The notes beneath the pieces were generated by a model, which was not told the DNA's origin, searched no databases, and saw nothing but the letters and a program-made list of their open reading frames with translations. 38,552 nucleotides of DNA from Candidatus Altarchaeales archaeon WOR_SM1_SCG (GTDB lineage Archaea > Altiarchaeota > Altiarchaeia > IMC4 > WOR-SM1-SCG), in NCBI GenBank assembly GCA_001723845.1, contig MCBE01000278.1, positions 1 to 38,552 of the forward strand, read 5' to 3'. The translations under genes and the position numbers were made by a program. Below, piece by piece: positions 7,702 through 16,255 of this stretch (its first letter is position 1; each line of letters starts with the position of its first letter).

Positions 7702-10164
7702 ATGGCTCTAAAACCATTACCGGAATCAATAAGGGACTACGACAGGGTGGTTGCCACAACATGCAGCAATATGTGCGAGGCATCTTGCGGAATGCTTGTC
7801 TATGTAAAGAACGGAAGGGTGGTTGACATCTACGGCGACCCGGAAAATCCTATCAATAAAGGGGCATTATGTCCAAAAGGATCTGGAGCGTTTCAGCACA
7901 TCTACAACCCGCTGAGGGTGAAATACCCGTTGATCCGCGAAACATTAGATGATGAATTTAAAAGGGTCTCATGGGACAATGCACTTGATTTTGCTGCAAA
8001 ACGACTGATTGAATTAAGAGACAATTATGGTCCGGAGGCATTGATGCTTCACAGGACAGGGAGGTCTGATTTCCTGTGGAAACTCGGCGGCTCAAGGTTT
8101 GGCAGGATATTCGGAACGCCAAATGTTGTCGGTCAGGGACCGATATGCTGTGAAAGCCCTGGAGTTGCGGCTAATTATGTTTACGGTGCCAAGGACCTTG
8201 GACGACTGATGAATCCCAACACGGACTGGATTCATTCCAGGTGCATCCTGATTGCGGGAGCAAGTATTGCCAATAATCACCCGGTTGAGATGCAGTGGGT
8301 TCTTGATGCTAAGGAAAGAGGGGCAAAGGTGATTGTCATAGACCCGAGATTTAACACTACGATGGCAAAGGCGGATATTGCAATGCGGCTGAGACCAAAT
8401 ACGGATGCGGCTCTTGTTATGGCAATGATTAATGTTATTCTAAAAGAAGACCTCTACAACCACGAGTTTGCTGAAAAATGGATTCACGGGCTGGATGAAT
8501 GGCGCCCCTTGATTGATGCAATGCCGCCTGAAAGAGCAGCGGATATCACATGGGTTCCAGAAGAGACGATAATTGACGCGGCAAGAACATTTGCAACAAA
8601 CACTCCTGCTCTTGTGACAGGCAACCTCGGAACTGCTCAAACATACAACTCCAATAATATCAACAGGTGTTATATGATTCTTGTGGCATTGACCGGGAGT
8701 ATCGGTGTCAGGGGAGGCGGCTGGAATTGGCTGCACAACTGTCGTCCGCCGCTCAGCGCAGGTAAGGATCTTGCACAATTACCGCCGATAAAAAAGCCGG
8801 TGATCTCCGATAAATTGATCGGCTGGGCAGATGTCTCTGCCGCTAATTTCCCGAATGCCATATTCACCCAGAAACCATATCCAATAAGAGGGGTCTGGTG
8901 GAACGGTAATATGCTTGCACAGATGCCGTTCACCCAGAAGTATGCAGCGGCGTTCAAAAAGAATGTTGATATTGCGATCCACAACGCATTCCATCCGAAC
9001 TTTACCTATCATCATGCCCATGTCGTCTTCCCGATTACTTCATGGGTGGAAAGAGAGGGCTTGTGTCATCACGGCGATAACCGGCTGATGGCATGGTTCA
9101 ATCAATGTATAGAAGAGAACTGGGAATGCAGGAATGATATTGATGTTATCGTGGGGCTTGCGGACAGGATATTTGGCAAAAAGGAAGGGTTAAAATGGTT
9201 CCCGTGGAGGAGAAAAAACAACCCTGACCTCGTTGATATGGCTTTAGCAAATGACTGGTTCAATAAACAGGAACCATTTACAGCCGGCTGTACCAAAAAA
9301 ACACTTGACCCGGAGACAACACCCAAAGGAGGAGTTATGTGGCCTGCCGCAACCGAAGAGGATGCGATGAAATACGAGTTCCCGGATGCGAAGATCAGGG
9401 GCAAGTATATTATGTACCAGGACGAGCCATATCCTGACTCCGACCCGCCGCAGAGGTTTCCAACACCTTCCGGAAAGATTGAGATAGCGTGCAAATCCAT
9501 AGATGATATTGGCTGGGATTACCTGCCGCAGCATCATGAAGGAGGTCATACTCCCGTTAGCGATCCGGATGATTTCAAGGAGCATCCGGTAATTTTATGC
9601 ACCGGGCGCCCTGTATCAAGTTTCCATGAGATGGGTCATTGGTGGCCCTGGTGCGATGAACTTGAACCGGACAGGTACATTCAAATCCATCCTCAACTCG
9701 CGGAAGTGCTTGGCATTGAGGACGGGGATTATGTTAAACTTGAGAGTATGCGCTCCGAGATTGACGGTTACGCATGGGTTACCGAGGAAACGGATCCGAG
9801 ACAGGTCTGGGTTTATTGCAGTACCGATGAATACCAGCCGTTTGTACCGGGAATTACTAACCGGAATGTGAGCTGGGTAATTGATGATATTATCACAGAC
9901 CCCGTGTATAACCAGGCGGAATTTAAAGCACAATTAGTATTGGTCTGGAAAAAAGGAACCGACAAAAAGGAAGCACTCAAGAGAACTCATGAATTTTTAA
10001 AGCAATTCCCGGAGTATCCCGTGGACAGGGAAAAGGAACTTGGTGCTTATGTTAACGGTGTTGCTATGAAGGGTGCGCCAACCTGGGATAAAAAAATCAA
10101 GAAGGTTGTATGGAACGGCGAGGTTGCAGAAGACGGTAATGTTTTGCCGTTTACCGATGACTGA
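7702..10164 (+). CDS. Molybdopterin/tungstopterin oxidoreductase, catalytic subunit (DMSO reductase superfamily)
   Basis: An 820-residue catalytic subunit of the complex iron-sulfur molybdoenzyme family. The N-terminal 4Fe-4S site is C21-x3-C25-x3-C29 with C57 (CSNMCEASC, then GALCPKG). Bis-MGD domain motifs follow: DPRFNTTMAKADI, GNLGTAQTYNSNN, and a C-terminal domain beginning near the EHPVILCTGRP stretch. By alignment with the Sec of formate dehydrogenase H (U-H-G-P-S-V-A), the metal ligand is probably C150 in GPICCESPGVA (inference). No twin-arginine signal is seen, so it is expected in the cytoplasm. It is followed after about 107 AT-rich bases by a four-cluster Fe-S subunit, the usual partner. 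The substrate cannot be read from the sequence; formate, polysulfide/thiosulfate or a hydratase-like reaction remain possible. Confidence 0.88.
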   Translation: MALKPLPESIRDYDRVVATTCSNMCEASCGMLVYVKNGRVVDIYGDPENPINKGALCPKGSGAFQHIYNPLRVKYPLIRETLDDEFKRVSWDNALDFAAKRLIELRDNYGPEALMLHRTGRSDFLWKLGGSRFGRIFGTPNVVGQGPICCESPGVAANYVYGAKDLGRLMNPNTDWIHSRCILIAGASIANNHPVEMQWVLDAKERGAKVIVIDPRFNTTMAKADIAMRLRPNTDAALVMAMINVILKEDLYNHEFAEKWIHGLDEWRPLIDAMPPERAADITWVPEETIIDAARTFATNTPALVTGNLGTAQTYNSNNINRCYMILVALTGSIGVRGGGWNWLHNCRPPLSAGKDLAQLPPIKKPVISDKLIGWADVSAANFPNAIFTQKPYPIRGVWWNGNMLAQMPFTQKYAAAFKKNVDIAIHNAFHPNFTYHHAHVVFPITSWVEREGLCHHGDNRLMAWFNQCIEENWECRNDIDVIVGLADRIFGKKEGLKWFPWRRKNNPDLVDMALANDWFNKQEPFTAGCTKKTLDPETTPKGGVMWPAATEEDAMKYEFPDAKIRGKYIMYQDEPYPDSDPPQRFPTPSGKIEIACKSIDDIGWDYLPQHHEGGHTPVSDPDDFKEHPVILCTGRPVSSFHEMGHWWPWCDELEPDRYIQIHPQLAEVLGIEDGDYVKLESMRSEIDGYAWVTEETDPRQVWVYCSTDEYQPFVPGITNRNVSWVIDDIITDPVYNQAEFKAQLVLVWKKGTDKKEALKRTHEFLKQFPEYPVDREKELGAYVNGVAMKGAPTWDKKIKKVVWNGEVAEDGNVLPFTDD

Positions 10165-10271
10165 ATAGTCGAGATAAAATAATAAAAATAATAATTTAAA
10201 AATTTCAATAAAATTAAAATAATAATAAAATTAAAATAATAATAAACCCAATAATAATAAAACCAATAAAA

Positions 10272-10898
10272 ATGAGTGAATATTCACATAAAGCCGAAAA
10301 GGATTTTGCTAAAAAAACAGTGGATTTGGAAGGCAGGGAAGCAAGAGTGACACTCAATGGATCGTCCAACCAGTGTGATATGTTCCACGATGAGGAGAGG
10401 TGTATCGGCTGTTTTGGCTGCGAAGTGCATTGTAAATTAGAACACGATGTGCCTGTCGGACCCCGGCTGATACGAATGATGCAGGTAGGACCAAAGGTTG
10501 TTGGCGGGAAATTAAAGACGGTATTTGTTGTAATGAGATGTTTTCATTGTGAAAACCCCGTGTGTGTCTCGGTATGTCCCTCGGGTGCAATGCAAAAAAG
10601 AGCAGACGGTATTGTCTTTGTGGATGAAGATGCGTGCCTGGGCTGCAAGGCGTGCATTGAAGCATGCCCGTTCGGAGCACCGCAGTTCAACCCGAGAACA
10701 AAGAAGATAATAAAGTGCGACTACTGCAAGGACAGAGTAGACAGGGGGCTTTGGCCCGCATGTGCAACAAAGTGCAGCACCAAGGCATTATATTTCGGGG
10801 ATATTAATGAGATGTCAACTATTGAGCGGCAGAGATACGCGAAAAAAATAGCGGAAAATCTTGAAGTCCAGAAGGCAGGCGCGTCCGTGAAAAGGTAA
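10272..10898 (+). CDS. Four-cluster Fe-S electron-transfer subunit (DMSO reductase beta type)
   Basis: A 208-residue protein with four cysteine clusters of the DmsB/PsrB/FdhB type: CIGCFGCEVHC, CFHCENPVCVSVC, CLGCKACIEAC and CDYCKD with CATKC. These would hold four 4Fe-4S clusters carrying electrons to or from the adjacent molybdopterin subunit. No membrane anchor is present at the C-terminus, and no membrane subunit gene follows, so the complex seems to be soluble. The start follows an AT-rich leader with no clear Shine-Dalgarno sequence; the ATG at 10272 gives a normal length for the family. Confidence 0.9.
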   Translation: MSEYSHKAEKDFAKKTVDLEGREARVTLNGSSNQCDMFHDEERCIGCFGCEVHCKLEHDVPVGPRLIRMMQVGPKVVGGKLKTVFVVMRCFHCENPVCVSVCPSGAMQKRADGIVFVDEDACLGCKACIEACPFGAPQFNPRTKKIIKCDYCKDRVDRGLWPACATKCSTKALYFGDINEMSTIERQRYAKKIAENLEVQKAGASVKR

Positions 10899-10978
10899 GA
10901 TAAATATAAAGATAAATTTAAATTCAATGAAAATTTAAAAAAAATAAATAATAAAATTAAAAGTAAACACAGGTTAAA

Positions 10979-11212
10979 ATGAAAGTCGGTACGATATTAA
11001 CAACACCAATACGCGTGGACTATATGAACGGGGACTATGATAAAGCGTATGATGCGCTTGCAGACAAGAAAATCGGGATTATTTATAAGACTGTTGCATC
11101 TGTTGAACCATACCACGCCACACTCCATGTTGAGCCGGGTGAAGGGGATAATGCAAAGAATGTCCTGGATAATGCAAAGATTAAGTGGTATGAACCAACG
11201 CCGTTTTATTAG
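10979..11212 (+). CDS. Small protein of unknown function next to the molybdoenzyme
   Basis: A 77-residue protein (MKVGTILTTPIRVDYMNGD...) with no motif I recognise. It has a mixed alpha/beta pattern (KIGIIYKTVASVEPYH, ATLHVEP) and no cysteines or membrane segments. It lies 80 bases after the Fe-S subunit on the same strand with the same type of AT-rich spacer, so it may be a third subunit or chaperone of that enzyme (inference). It ends in TAG, followed two codons later by another TAG. Confidence 0.6.
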   Translation: MKVGTILTTPIRVDYMNGDYDKAYDALADKKIGIIYKTVASVEPYHATLHVEPGEGDNAKNVLDNAKIKWYEPTPFY

Positions 11213-11425
11213 TCAAATTAGTCAAGATTAATGGAACCGGATGTGTATGAAAAAATTAAAAAAAAAATTTATGCACTTAAATATAATGGTTTGATATAAA
11301 TGAAAATTTCATCCAGAGATGAGTATGGCGGGAACACACTTCTGACATACCGTCATTTGGGGATAGATCTGAAACCAAGTTCTGATATATACTAACCCGC
11401 ACCCATTTTTTGTAACTTTTTATAT

Positions 11426-11699
11426 ATTTGTTTGAGTAGCTACCTAAATTTACCTCGATTTTATGCACTACACTCGATTTCCGGGAAATTTTATCTAGAA
11501 TTCGCTTTAAGTATGGCGTTCTACACGAACAATAGATTTCCTTTACTCACCCATACTTTTGTGTTAATTGTTCTTTTGTAGTGTATAAATTATACACTAC
11601 ACATATAAATTCTCAAAAGTAAAAATCATTCAAGCGTAGCGATTTTCAAATGTAGTGAGAAAAAATAGGGAAAATTTAGGGAATTTGTTTGAGTAGCTA
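11426..11699. repeat. 17-bp direct repeat pair (11426-11442 and 11683-11699)
   Basis: ATTTGTTTGAGTAGCTA occurs twice in the same orientation, 257 bases apart. The interval holds a palindrome but no gene. TTTTGTAAC occurs outside both copies as well. This looks like a duplicated site around a small lost or decayed element; that reading is an inference. Confidence 0.55.
11578..11600. repeat. Perfect 23-bp palindrome
   Basis: GTAGTGTATAA, one central A, TTATACACTAC: 11-base arms with no mismatch. It lies between the two 17-bp direct repeats. It could be an operator or the core of a MITE-like element. Confidence 0.5.
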
Positions 11700-11707
11700 A
11701 ACAAACA

Positions 11708-12137
11708 CAATTTTGTAACCGGGAAGGTTGAAAGCATTCCAACGAGTAATCTTGAAGATGACATAGTAAGAGGTGCCATGTTTTATAAAATCCAGATCGG
11801 AATTGAAGGCATTATTGATCTCGCTGCAATGCTCGTAAAGGACTCCGGTAAAGATGTCGGGGATGATTATTATAATCTTGGGCTTCTGGAAGAGGAAGGG
11901 ATTATAAGCGAGGAAATGTGTGAGAAATTAAAGAAATTAAACGGGCTTAGAAAAATCATTGTTCACAGGTATAACCGGGATAGAAGAGGATTTGATATTT
12001 GAAAACCTTAATGAAATCAAAAAAATTTTGCAATGCAAAATTTTAACTCGCGATATAGTTATATTGCGATAAAAAAAGATATTTACGATTTTATAAAAAT
12101 TATTGAAGATGTTATCAAAAACCATAGTGTTGAATGA
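11708..12137 (+). pseudogene. hepT: hepT (HEPN toxin), frameshifted and interrupted
   Basis: Pieces of a HepT-like HEPN ribonuclease (DUF86 family) lie in order. First comes IPTSNLEDDIVRGAMFYKIQIG with GIIDLAAMLVKD, then LRKIIVHRYNR (the R-x4-VH-Y active-site region, RxxxxH-type). After a one-base insertion near 11976 the frame continues IEEDLIFENLNEIKK. A 53-bp palindromic insertion (12025-12077) follows, and the gene resumes with DIYDFIKIIEDVIKNHSVE-stop. Removing 53 bases joins NEIKK to DIYDF in one frame, flanked by A-runs on both sides. Homology starts upstream of the first ATG (11778), and a TAG blocks the frame further up, so the 5' end is also lost. The intact partner arrangement would be a toxin followed by an overlapping nucleotidyltransferase antitoxin. 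Confidence 0.75.
12022..12070 (+). mobile_element. Double-hairpin palindromic element, copy A (inside hepT)
   Basis: An element of about 49 bases runs from AAAATTTTGC to TTGCGAT. It comprises two adjacent hairpins: AAAATTTTGCA/TGCAAAATTTT and TCGCGATATA/TATATTGCGA (one mismatch). It is bounded by seven A's on each side, as would be expected of a target duplication. A closely related sequence ends at the start codon of cdhA (copy B, 23461-23510, opposite strand). It encodes no protein; if it moves, it would need a transposase elsewhere (MITE/REP-like, inference). Confidence 0.65.
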
Positions 12138-12357
12138 CATACAAGAGGACTTGAAGGACTTATGCAAATCGTGGGTTGTCGTGTACGGGGGATATGTTAA
12201 AGACAGAAGTATGAGGGATGTTGATGTTGCCGTGATAACAAAAATCAGGGACAAAAGCGAAAATATGCGTCTGTGGTACTCTTTTATCGGTAAATTTCCT
12301 CCGGTATATGACATAAAAATCTTTGAACTCATGCCGTTAACCATAAAAATTGATTAA
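12103..12357 (+). pseudogene. mntA: MNT-type nucleotidyltransferase antitoxin, probably truncated
   Basis: An 84-codon frame with the minimal nucleotidyltransferase signature VVVYGGYVKDRSMRDVDVAVI (glycine pair followed by the D-x-D metal-binding acids) and the later DIKIFELMP segment of the family. The likely original start is TTG at 12130, overlapping the hepT stop; the ATG at 12103 lies inside hepT. The frame stops in KIID-like sequence, but reading past the TAA gives INNG, which resembles the continuation of the family, so the C-terminus seems to have been lost. MNT proteins AMPylate HepT to neutralise it. With its toxin broken, this antitoxin is probably no longer needed. Confidence 0.6.
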
Positions 12358-12431
12358 ATAAATAATGGATTCTCCTGAAAATTAGTACACTTTTAAATTC
12401 AGGATACATCCACTATTTAATTTTTCATAAA

Positions 12432-12481
12432 ACACGAATTTTGAGAAACATCGTTTTTTAGAGGGAGAAGTAAATTCGTGT
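12432..12481. repeat. 10-bp inverted repeat upstream of PAN
   Basis: ACACGAATTT (12432-12441) and AAATTCGTGT (12472-12481) are exact reverse complements with a 30-base spacer. They lie about 85-130 bases upstream of the PAN start and could form an operator or a stem; no function can be assigned. Confidence 0.4.
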
Positions 12482-12563
12482 GAATAATTGTATAATGAAA
12501 TAATAAGGACTAAATTTAATTTATAAACAATTATAAACAAATAAATTTCAAAAAAATTTTCAA

Positions 12564-13721
12564 ATGACTTCAATAGCTGAATCAACAGGCGAGATGGTAT
12601 ATATAGGGCGGCTCCAATCCGAGAATGTTTTACTCCGCACTAAAATTCAAGAACTGAGTAACACTGTTTCAGAACTTCAAAAGCAGGTTGAAAAACTATC
12701 ATCTCCGCCGCACATACTGGCAGATATAATTGAAATTGTTGACAAAACCCGGGCGGTTATAAGAACAACCAATGCAGGACCTTCTTTTATTATTGATACC
12801 CCGGAGGATCTTTCAGTTAGACCCGGGGACAGGGTTGTTATGCCTGCAAACGGCTTTAGCATAAACGAGAAACTCCCGGAAGAGACAGACGAGATTGCAA
12901 ATGCTATGCAGGTTTTTGAAAAGCCGGGCTTGAAGTTCAGTGAAATCGGAGGGCTATCTTCAATTATCCGGGATGTTAAGGATGTTGTTGAACTCCCGCT
13001 GCTGAAGCCGGAGGTTTTCAGGGAGATTGGAATAGAAGCCCCGAAGGGAGTGCTTTTGCACGGTCCTCCCGGAACCGGGAAAACAATGATTGCAAAGGCG
13101 GTTGCAAATGAAACAAATTCCACTTTTATTAAAATTACCGCATCCGAACTTGCAAGAAAGTATATCGGCGAGGGGGCAAAACTTGTCAGGAATGTATTTA
13201 AACTTGCAAGGAAAAAAGCACCCTCAATCATATTCATAGACGAAATTGATGCAATCGCTTCCAATCGCATGGATTCAAATACAATAGGCGACCGGGAAAT
13301 CCAGAGGACACTTATGCAGCTCTTAGCGGAAATTGACGGCTTTGACTGCCTTGATAATGTAAGAATAATTGCCGCGACAAACAGGATTGATATAATTGAC
13401 TCGGCGGTTCTTCGCCCGGGAAGGTTTGACCGGATAATTGAAATCCCGTTTCCTGATGATTTTGCAAGAAGAGAAATATTTAAAATTTATCTTACGAAGA
13501 TGAAACTTGCAGAGGATGTTGAAATTGAAACATTAATTAAGAAAGCCGGCGGTTTTTCCGGCGCTGACATAAAAGCCGTATGCACGGAAGCCGGGATGAA
13601 TGCAATAAGACAAAACAAAAACAGGGCTGATTTAAATGATTTCAGGCACGCGATAAAAAAGATTTCAGACAAGCCGAAAAAGGAAATCATTAAGGAGGTC
13701 AATATGAAAATGTATGCTTAA
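12564..13721 (+). CDS. pan: Proteasome-activating nucleotidase PAN (AAA+ ATPase)
   Basis: A 385-residue AAA+ ATPase with the layout of archaeal PAN. There is an N-terminal coiled coil (about residues 15-46), an OB-fold domain (about 50-115) and the AAA domain with Walker A GPPGTGKT (167-174), Walker B IIFIDEID, sensor/arginine-finger region AATNR and RPGRFDR. It ends in MYA, a hydrophobic-Tyr-X (HbYX) tail that docks into the 20S proteasome alpha ring to open its gate. PAN unfolds substrates for the archaeal proteasome in the cytoplasm. It is a single-copy housekeeping-type gene here, flanked by a toxin-antitoxin relic and a small HhH gene. Confidence 0.95.
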   Translation: MTSIAESTGEMVYIGRLQSENVLLRTKIQELSNTVSELQKQVEKLSSPPHILADIIEIVDKTRAVIRTTNAGPSFIIDTPEDLSVRPGDRVVMPANGFSINEKLPEETDEIANAMQVFEKPGLKFSEIGGLSSIIRDVKDVVELPLLKPEVFREIGIEAPKGVLLHGPPGTGKTMIAKAVANETNSTFIKITASELARKYIGEGAKLVRNVFKLARKKAPSIIFIDEIDAIASNRMDSNTIGDREIQRTLMQLLAEIDGFDCLDNVRIIAATNRIDIIDSAVLRPGRFDRIIEIPFPDDFARREIFKIYLTKMKLAEDVEIETLIKKAGGFSGADIKAVCTEAGMNAIRQNKNRADLNDFRHAIKKISDKPKKEIIKEVNMKMYA

Positions 13722-13779
13722 TATTTAATATAATTTTAATTCAAATATTTTAATTCAAATATTTTAAAATAAATTTAAA

Positions 13780-13968
13780 ATGTCAAAAATAGGCGAAGTT
13801 GATGATATTCCGGGTATCGGGGAAAAAAGAAAAAGGAATTTGATGAAGTATTTTGGCTCCATTGAAAAGGTAAAGGATGCAAGCGTTGATGAATTAGCAA
13901 GGGTTCCGACAATAACAAGAGGCGTTGCCGAGCAGATAACGAAATATTTTGACAGGCAAAGGCAATGA
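13780..13968 (+). CDS. Stand-alone helix-hairpin-helix DNA-binding protein
   Basis: A 62-residue protein consisting of a tandem HhH domain: DDIPGIGEKRKRNLMKYFG, then SIEKVKDASVDELARVP and TRGVAEQITKYF. It closely resembles the C-terminal (HhH)2 domain of UvrC, but here it stands alone with no nuclease domain in the gene. Such domains bind the DNA backbone through the GxG hairpin. It is 58 bases downstream of pan on the same strand. A role in repair is a guess from the family only. Confidence 0.75.
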   Translation: MSKIGEVDDIPGIGEKRKRNLMKYFGSIEKVKDASVDELARVPTITRGVAEQITKYFDRQRQ

Positions 13969-14550
13969 AAGTAAATTTAATAAAAGTAAATTTATCCGAT
14001 ATTTAGCCAGGAATTTAATCGCAACCTTAAACTTCAGAGCCGGGAGGGGTTAGTATAGTACACGACACAACCATTCAGAAATAAAATTAATAATTAATTC
14101 ATGCACGCTTGAATGAATCCGGCGGTGTTTGTTATTAAAATAAAATTTAAAATTAATTGATGCCGGGATTATGTTTATTGATTGTGAAATTTAAATTAGT
14201 GATGAGGATATGGGGGCGAGGTTAATTTAAAGATGATTGTGGGGGAACTCGGGTTTTGGTATAACTTTGTTATCGGAAATTGTGAGTATACCTTTTAGGT
14301 GCGTCTTTCCGAGAATTCCAAAAATTTTTGTTATTGTATTTTTTCTTATTTTACATTTAATAAATAAATATTACATGATATTCATAGCCGGGATAACAAA
14401 GGATGGTTAAGATGGTTAAAAAAGGTTTACTTTGTTTGTTGATTCTGAGTATATCCAAAAATTAAGGAAGGTTGTAATAAAAACGGATTGATACCATCCA
14501 AATAATTTGAAAATTTAATGAAAACCAAAATTAAAAAATAGGAAAAAACA
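13969..14550. other. Intergenic region before the methyltransferase island
   Basis: About 580 AT-rich bases. I see no gene, RNA or clear repeat array; only short open frames. TCATTCAAGCGT (minus strand, near 14105) also occurs near 11626. The abrupt change in composition beyond it suggests the left boundary of an acquired island. Confidence 0.4.
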
Positions 14551-16254
14551 ATGGATGCAGTATTACTTCAAAAGGGTGAAGAAGGAATTCATATTAATAA
14601 TGGTATATTAGAAACCATCCCTTATGAAGACGAGATTATACAAAAAGTGTTTTTTGAGATAAAAGAGCAAAGTATGCTCTCTATCAAAGAAGATACTTTA
14701 GGAATTTTATTCGAAAAATTAATACAAGAGGGGGAGAGAAAAAATTTAGGGCAGTTTTATACTCCCCAGGATATCGTGGACTACATAATTAATTTCTTAA
14801 ACATAAAAATCAACTCCAAAATTTTAGACCCAACCTGCGGTTGTGGAATTTTTTTAGTGACTGCTTATAATCATTTGAAACACCTTAATCCTGATGCATT
14901 AGATAATATCTATGGCGTTGACTTAAATGAAACTGCTGCAAAAATAACACGAATAAATCTCTGGTTTAAAAGCGGTCATAATTTAAACTCGTTAAATGTC
15001 CTTGAAAAGAATATCAAAATCGGAAACTCAATTGTAGAAAACAACAAAATCAGCAATAAATCTTTTGACTGGAAACAGGAATTTCACGATATTTTAAATA
15101 ATGGGGGTTTTGATTTTATTATTGGAAATCCCCCTTATGTAACTTTAAAGAATGGCAGGGACTATGATGTCAAAGAATCTATTTACTCTGAAATTGCAAA
15201 TGGTAATACAAATGCTGCATCCTTAGTCATTGCCAAATCGTATGAATTATTAAAAGAAAATGGGATAATGGCTTTTGTCCTGCCAAAAACCCTTATTAGA
15301 GTAAATTCTTATTCAAAGTTAAGGGATTTTGTATTAAGTAACTCTAAAATCTTGCATATCTATGATTTAGGAAACTGCTTCGATGGGGTAAGAGGCGAGC
15401 AGATAATACTTTTTGTTCAAAAAACAAATAGTAAAGATGAGACTGAAAAAAATAGAGTTCTGATAAAAGTTTTTGAAGATAAAGAAAAGACATTATATGA
15501 ACAGAAAGAATTTTATATCTCTCAAAAATTGTTCGAGAAATACAATAATTTTCTAATGTTTAAGAACAAGTATTTCTACGATTTAATTGAAAAAATAAGT
15601 GGGGATATGCTGGAAAATATAGCGAGTATTTTTAGGGGCATTTCACTAAGTCCAAATTCGCCGCATATTACAAAAATAAAAAACAATGATATGGTTCCAA
15701 TCATAAAAGGAAATAATATCTCAAAATTTTCTTATTCAAATACTTATTTTGTTGATTATACTAAAATAAAAGATAGTTCTATTAAATTAAAACAACTTAA
15801 AAAGGAAAAAATTATTTTACAAAACATTTTTTCAAGTGAAGCAGGGATCATATCCGGGATAGATAATAAAGGAAATTTGAATTTTGATACTGTAACCAAC
15901 ATAGTGTTAAATGATAAAAATTTTGATATAAGATACATTCTTGGTTTATTGAATTCAAAATTAATCAATTTTTATCTGATTTATGCCATATACAATAAAT
16001 CAAAATTAACGATGCATACCGATAAGATATATATCGGGAGAATACCTGTAAAGAAGATTAGCAAACAAAAACAGGATGATATTGTTAATATCGTAAATGG
16101 TATTGAAAAATCAAAGGAAAAGTCAGAAGATAAAAAAAAACTTCTAAATATGCTTGATAAAGAAATCTATAACTTATATGGCATAAATAAAAAAGATCAA
16201 AATCTAATAGAGAGTTCACTAAAAGAAATAATGTCTGAAAAAAGTTTGTGGTAA
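14551..16254 (+). CDS. N6-adenine DNA methyltransferase (Eco57I/TaqI-like)
   Basis: A 567-residue methyltransferase. GQFYTP (67-72) and DPTCGCGIF (93-101) form the AdoMet-binding region. NPPYVTL (193-199) is the catalytic N6-adenine motif IV. The C-terminal 250 residues look like a target-recognition domain (SIFRGISL, VPIIKGNNIS, LLNSKLINFYL) as in TaqI-class or type IIG enzymes. No nuclease motif is seen at the N-terminus, so it should methylate DNA rather than cut it. It is separated by one base from a second methyltransferase, giving a modification operon. Codon use is strongly AT-biased compared with pan, consistent with recent acquisition. Confidence 0.88.
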   Translation: MDAVLLQKGEEGIHINNGILETIPYEDEIIQKVFFEIKEQSMLSIKEDTLGILFEKLIQEGERKNLGQFYTPQDIVDYIINFLNIKINSKILDPTCGCGIFLVTAYNHLKHLNPDALDNIYGVDLNETAAKITRINLWFKSGHNLNSLNVLEKNIKIGNSIVENNKISNKSFDWKQEFHDILNNGGFDFIIGNPPYVTLKNGRDYDVKESIYSEIANGNTNAASLVIAKSYELLKENGIMAFVLPKTLIRVNSYSKLRDFVLSNSKILHIYDLGNCFDGVRGEQIILFVQKTNSKDETEKNRVLIKVFEDKEKTLYEQKEFYISQKLFEKYNNFLMFKNKYFYDLIEKISGDMLENIASIFRGISLSPNSPHITKIKNNDMVPIIKGNNISKFSYSNTYFVDYTKIKDSSIKLKQLKKEKIILQNIFSSEAGIISGIDNKGNLNFDTVTNIVLNDKNFDIRYILGLLNSKLINFYLIYAIYNKSKLTMHTDKIYIGRIPVKKISKQKQDDIVNIVNGIEKSKEKSEDKKKLLNMLDKEIYNLYGINKKDQNLIESSLKEIMSEKSLW

Positions 16255-16255
16255 G

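Larger units (their letters stand above)
11213..11707. other. Gene-poor region with direct repeats and a palindrome
   Basis: No convincing gene. There are two short open frames: 22 codons from 11231 (MEPDVYEKIKKKIYALKYN...), which could be a leftover 5' end of the hepT relic downstream, and 31 codons from 11300 (MKISSRDEYGG...). A 17-bp direct repeat and a perfect 23-bp palindrome, listed separately, occupy the second half. The region probably records insertion or rearrangement events that removed the start of hepT. Confidence 0.5.

Noticed and set aside
11037-11231. A 64-codon plus-strand frame overlapping the 77-residue orphan gene
   Set aside because: It is a shifted frame over the better-supported gene at 10979-11212, which has the same spacing pattern as its operon neighbours.
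11277-11468. A 63-codon minus-strand frame in the gene-poor region before hepT
   Set aside because: It has low-complexity, unlikely composition and overlaps repeat sequences.
14041-14075. A stretch resembling a tRNA D-arm (GGTTAGTATAGTAC)
   Set aside because: No acceptor stem, anticodon arm or T-loop (GGTTCGAATCC) follows, so no tRNA can be folded.
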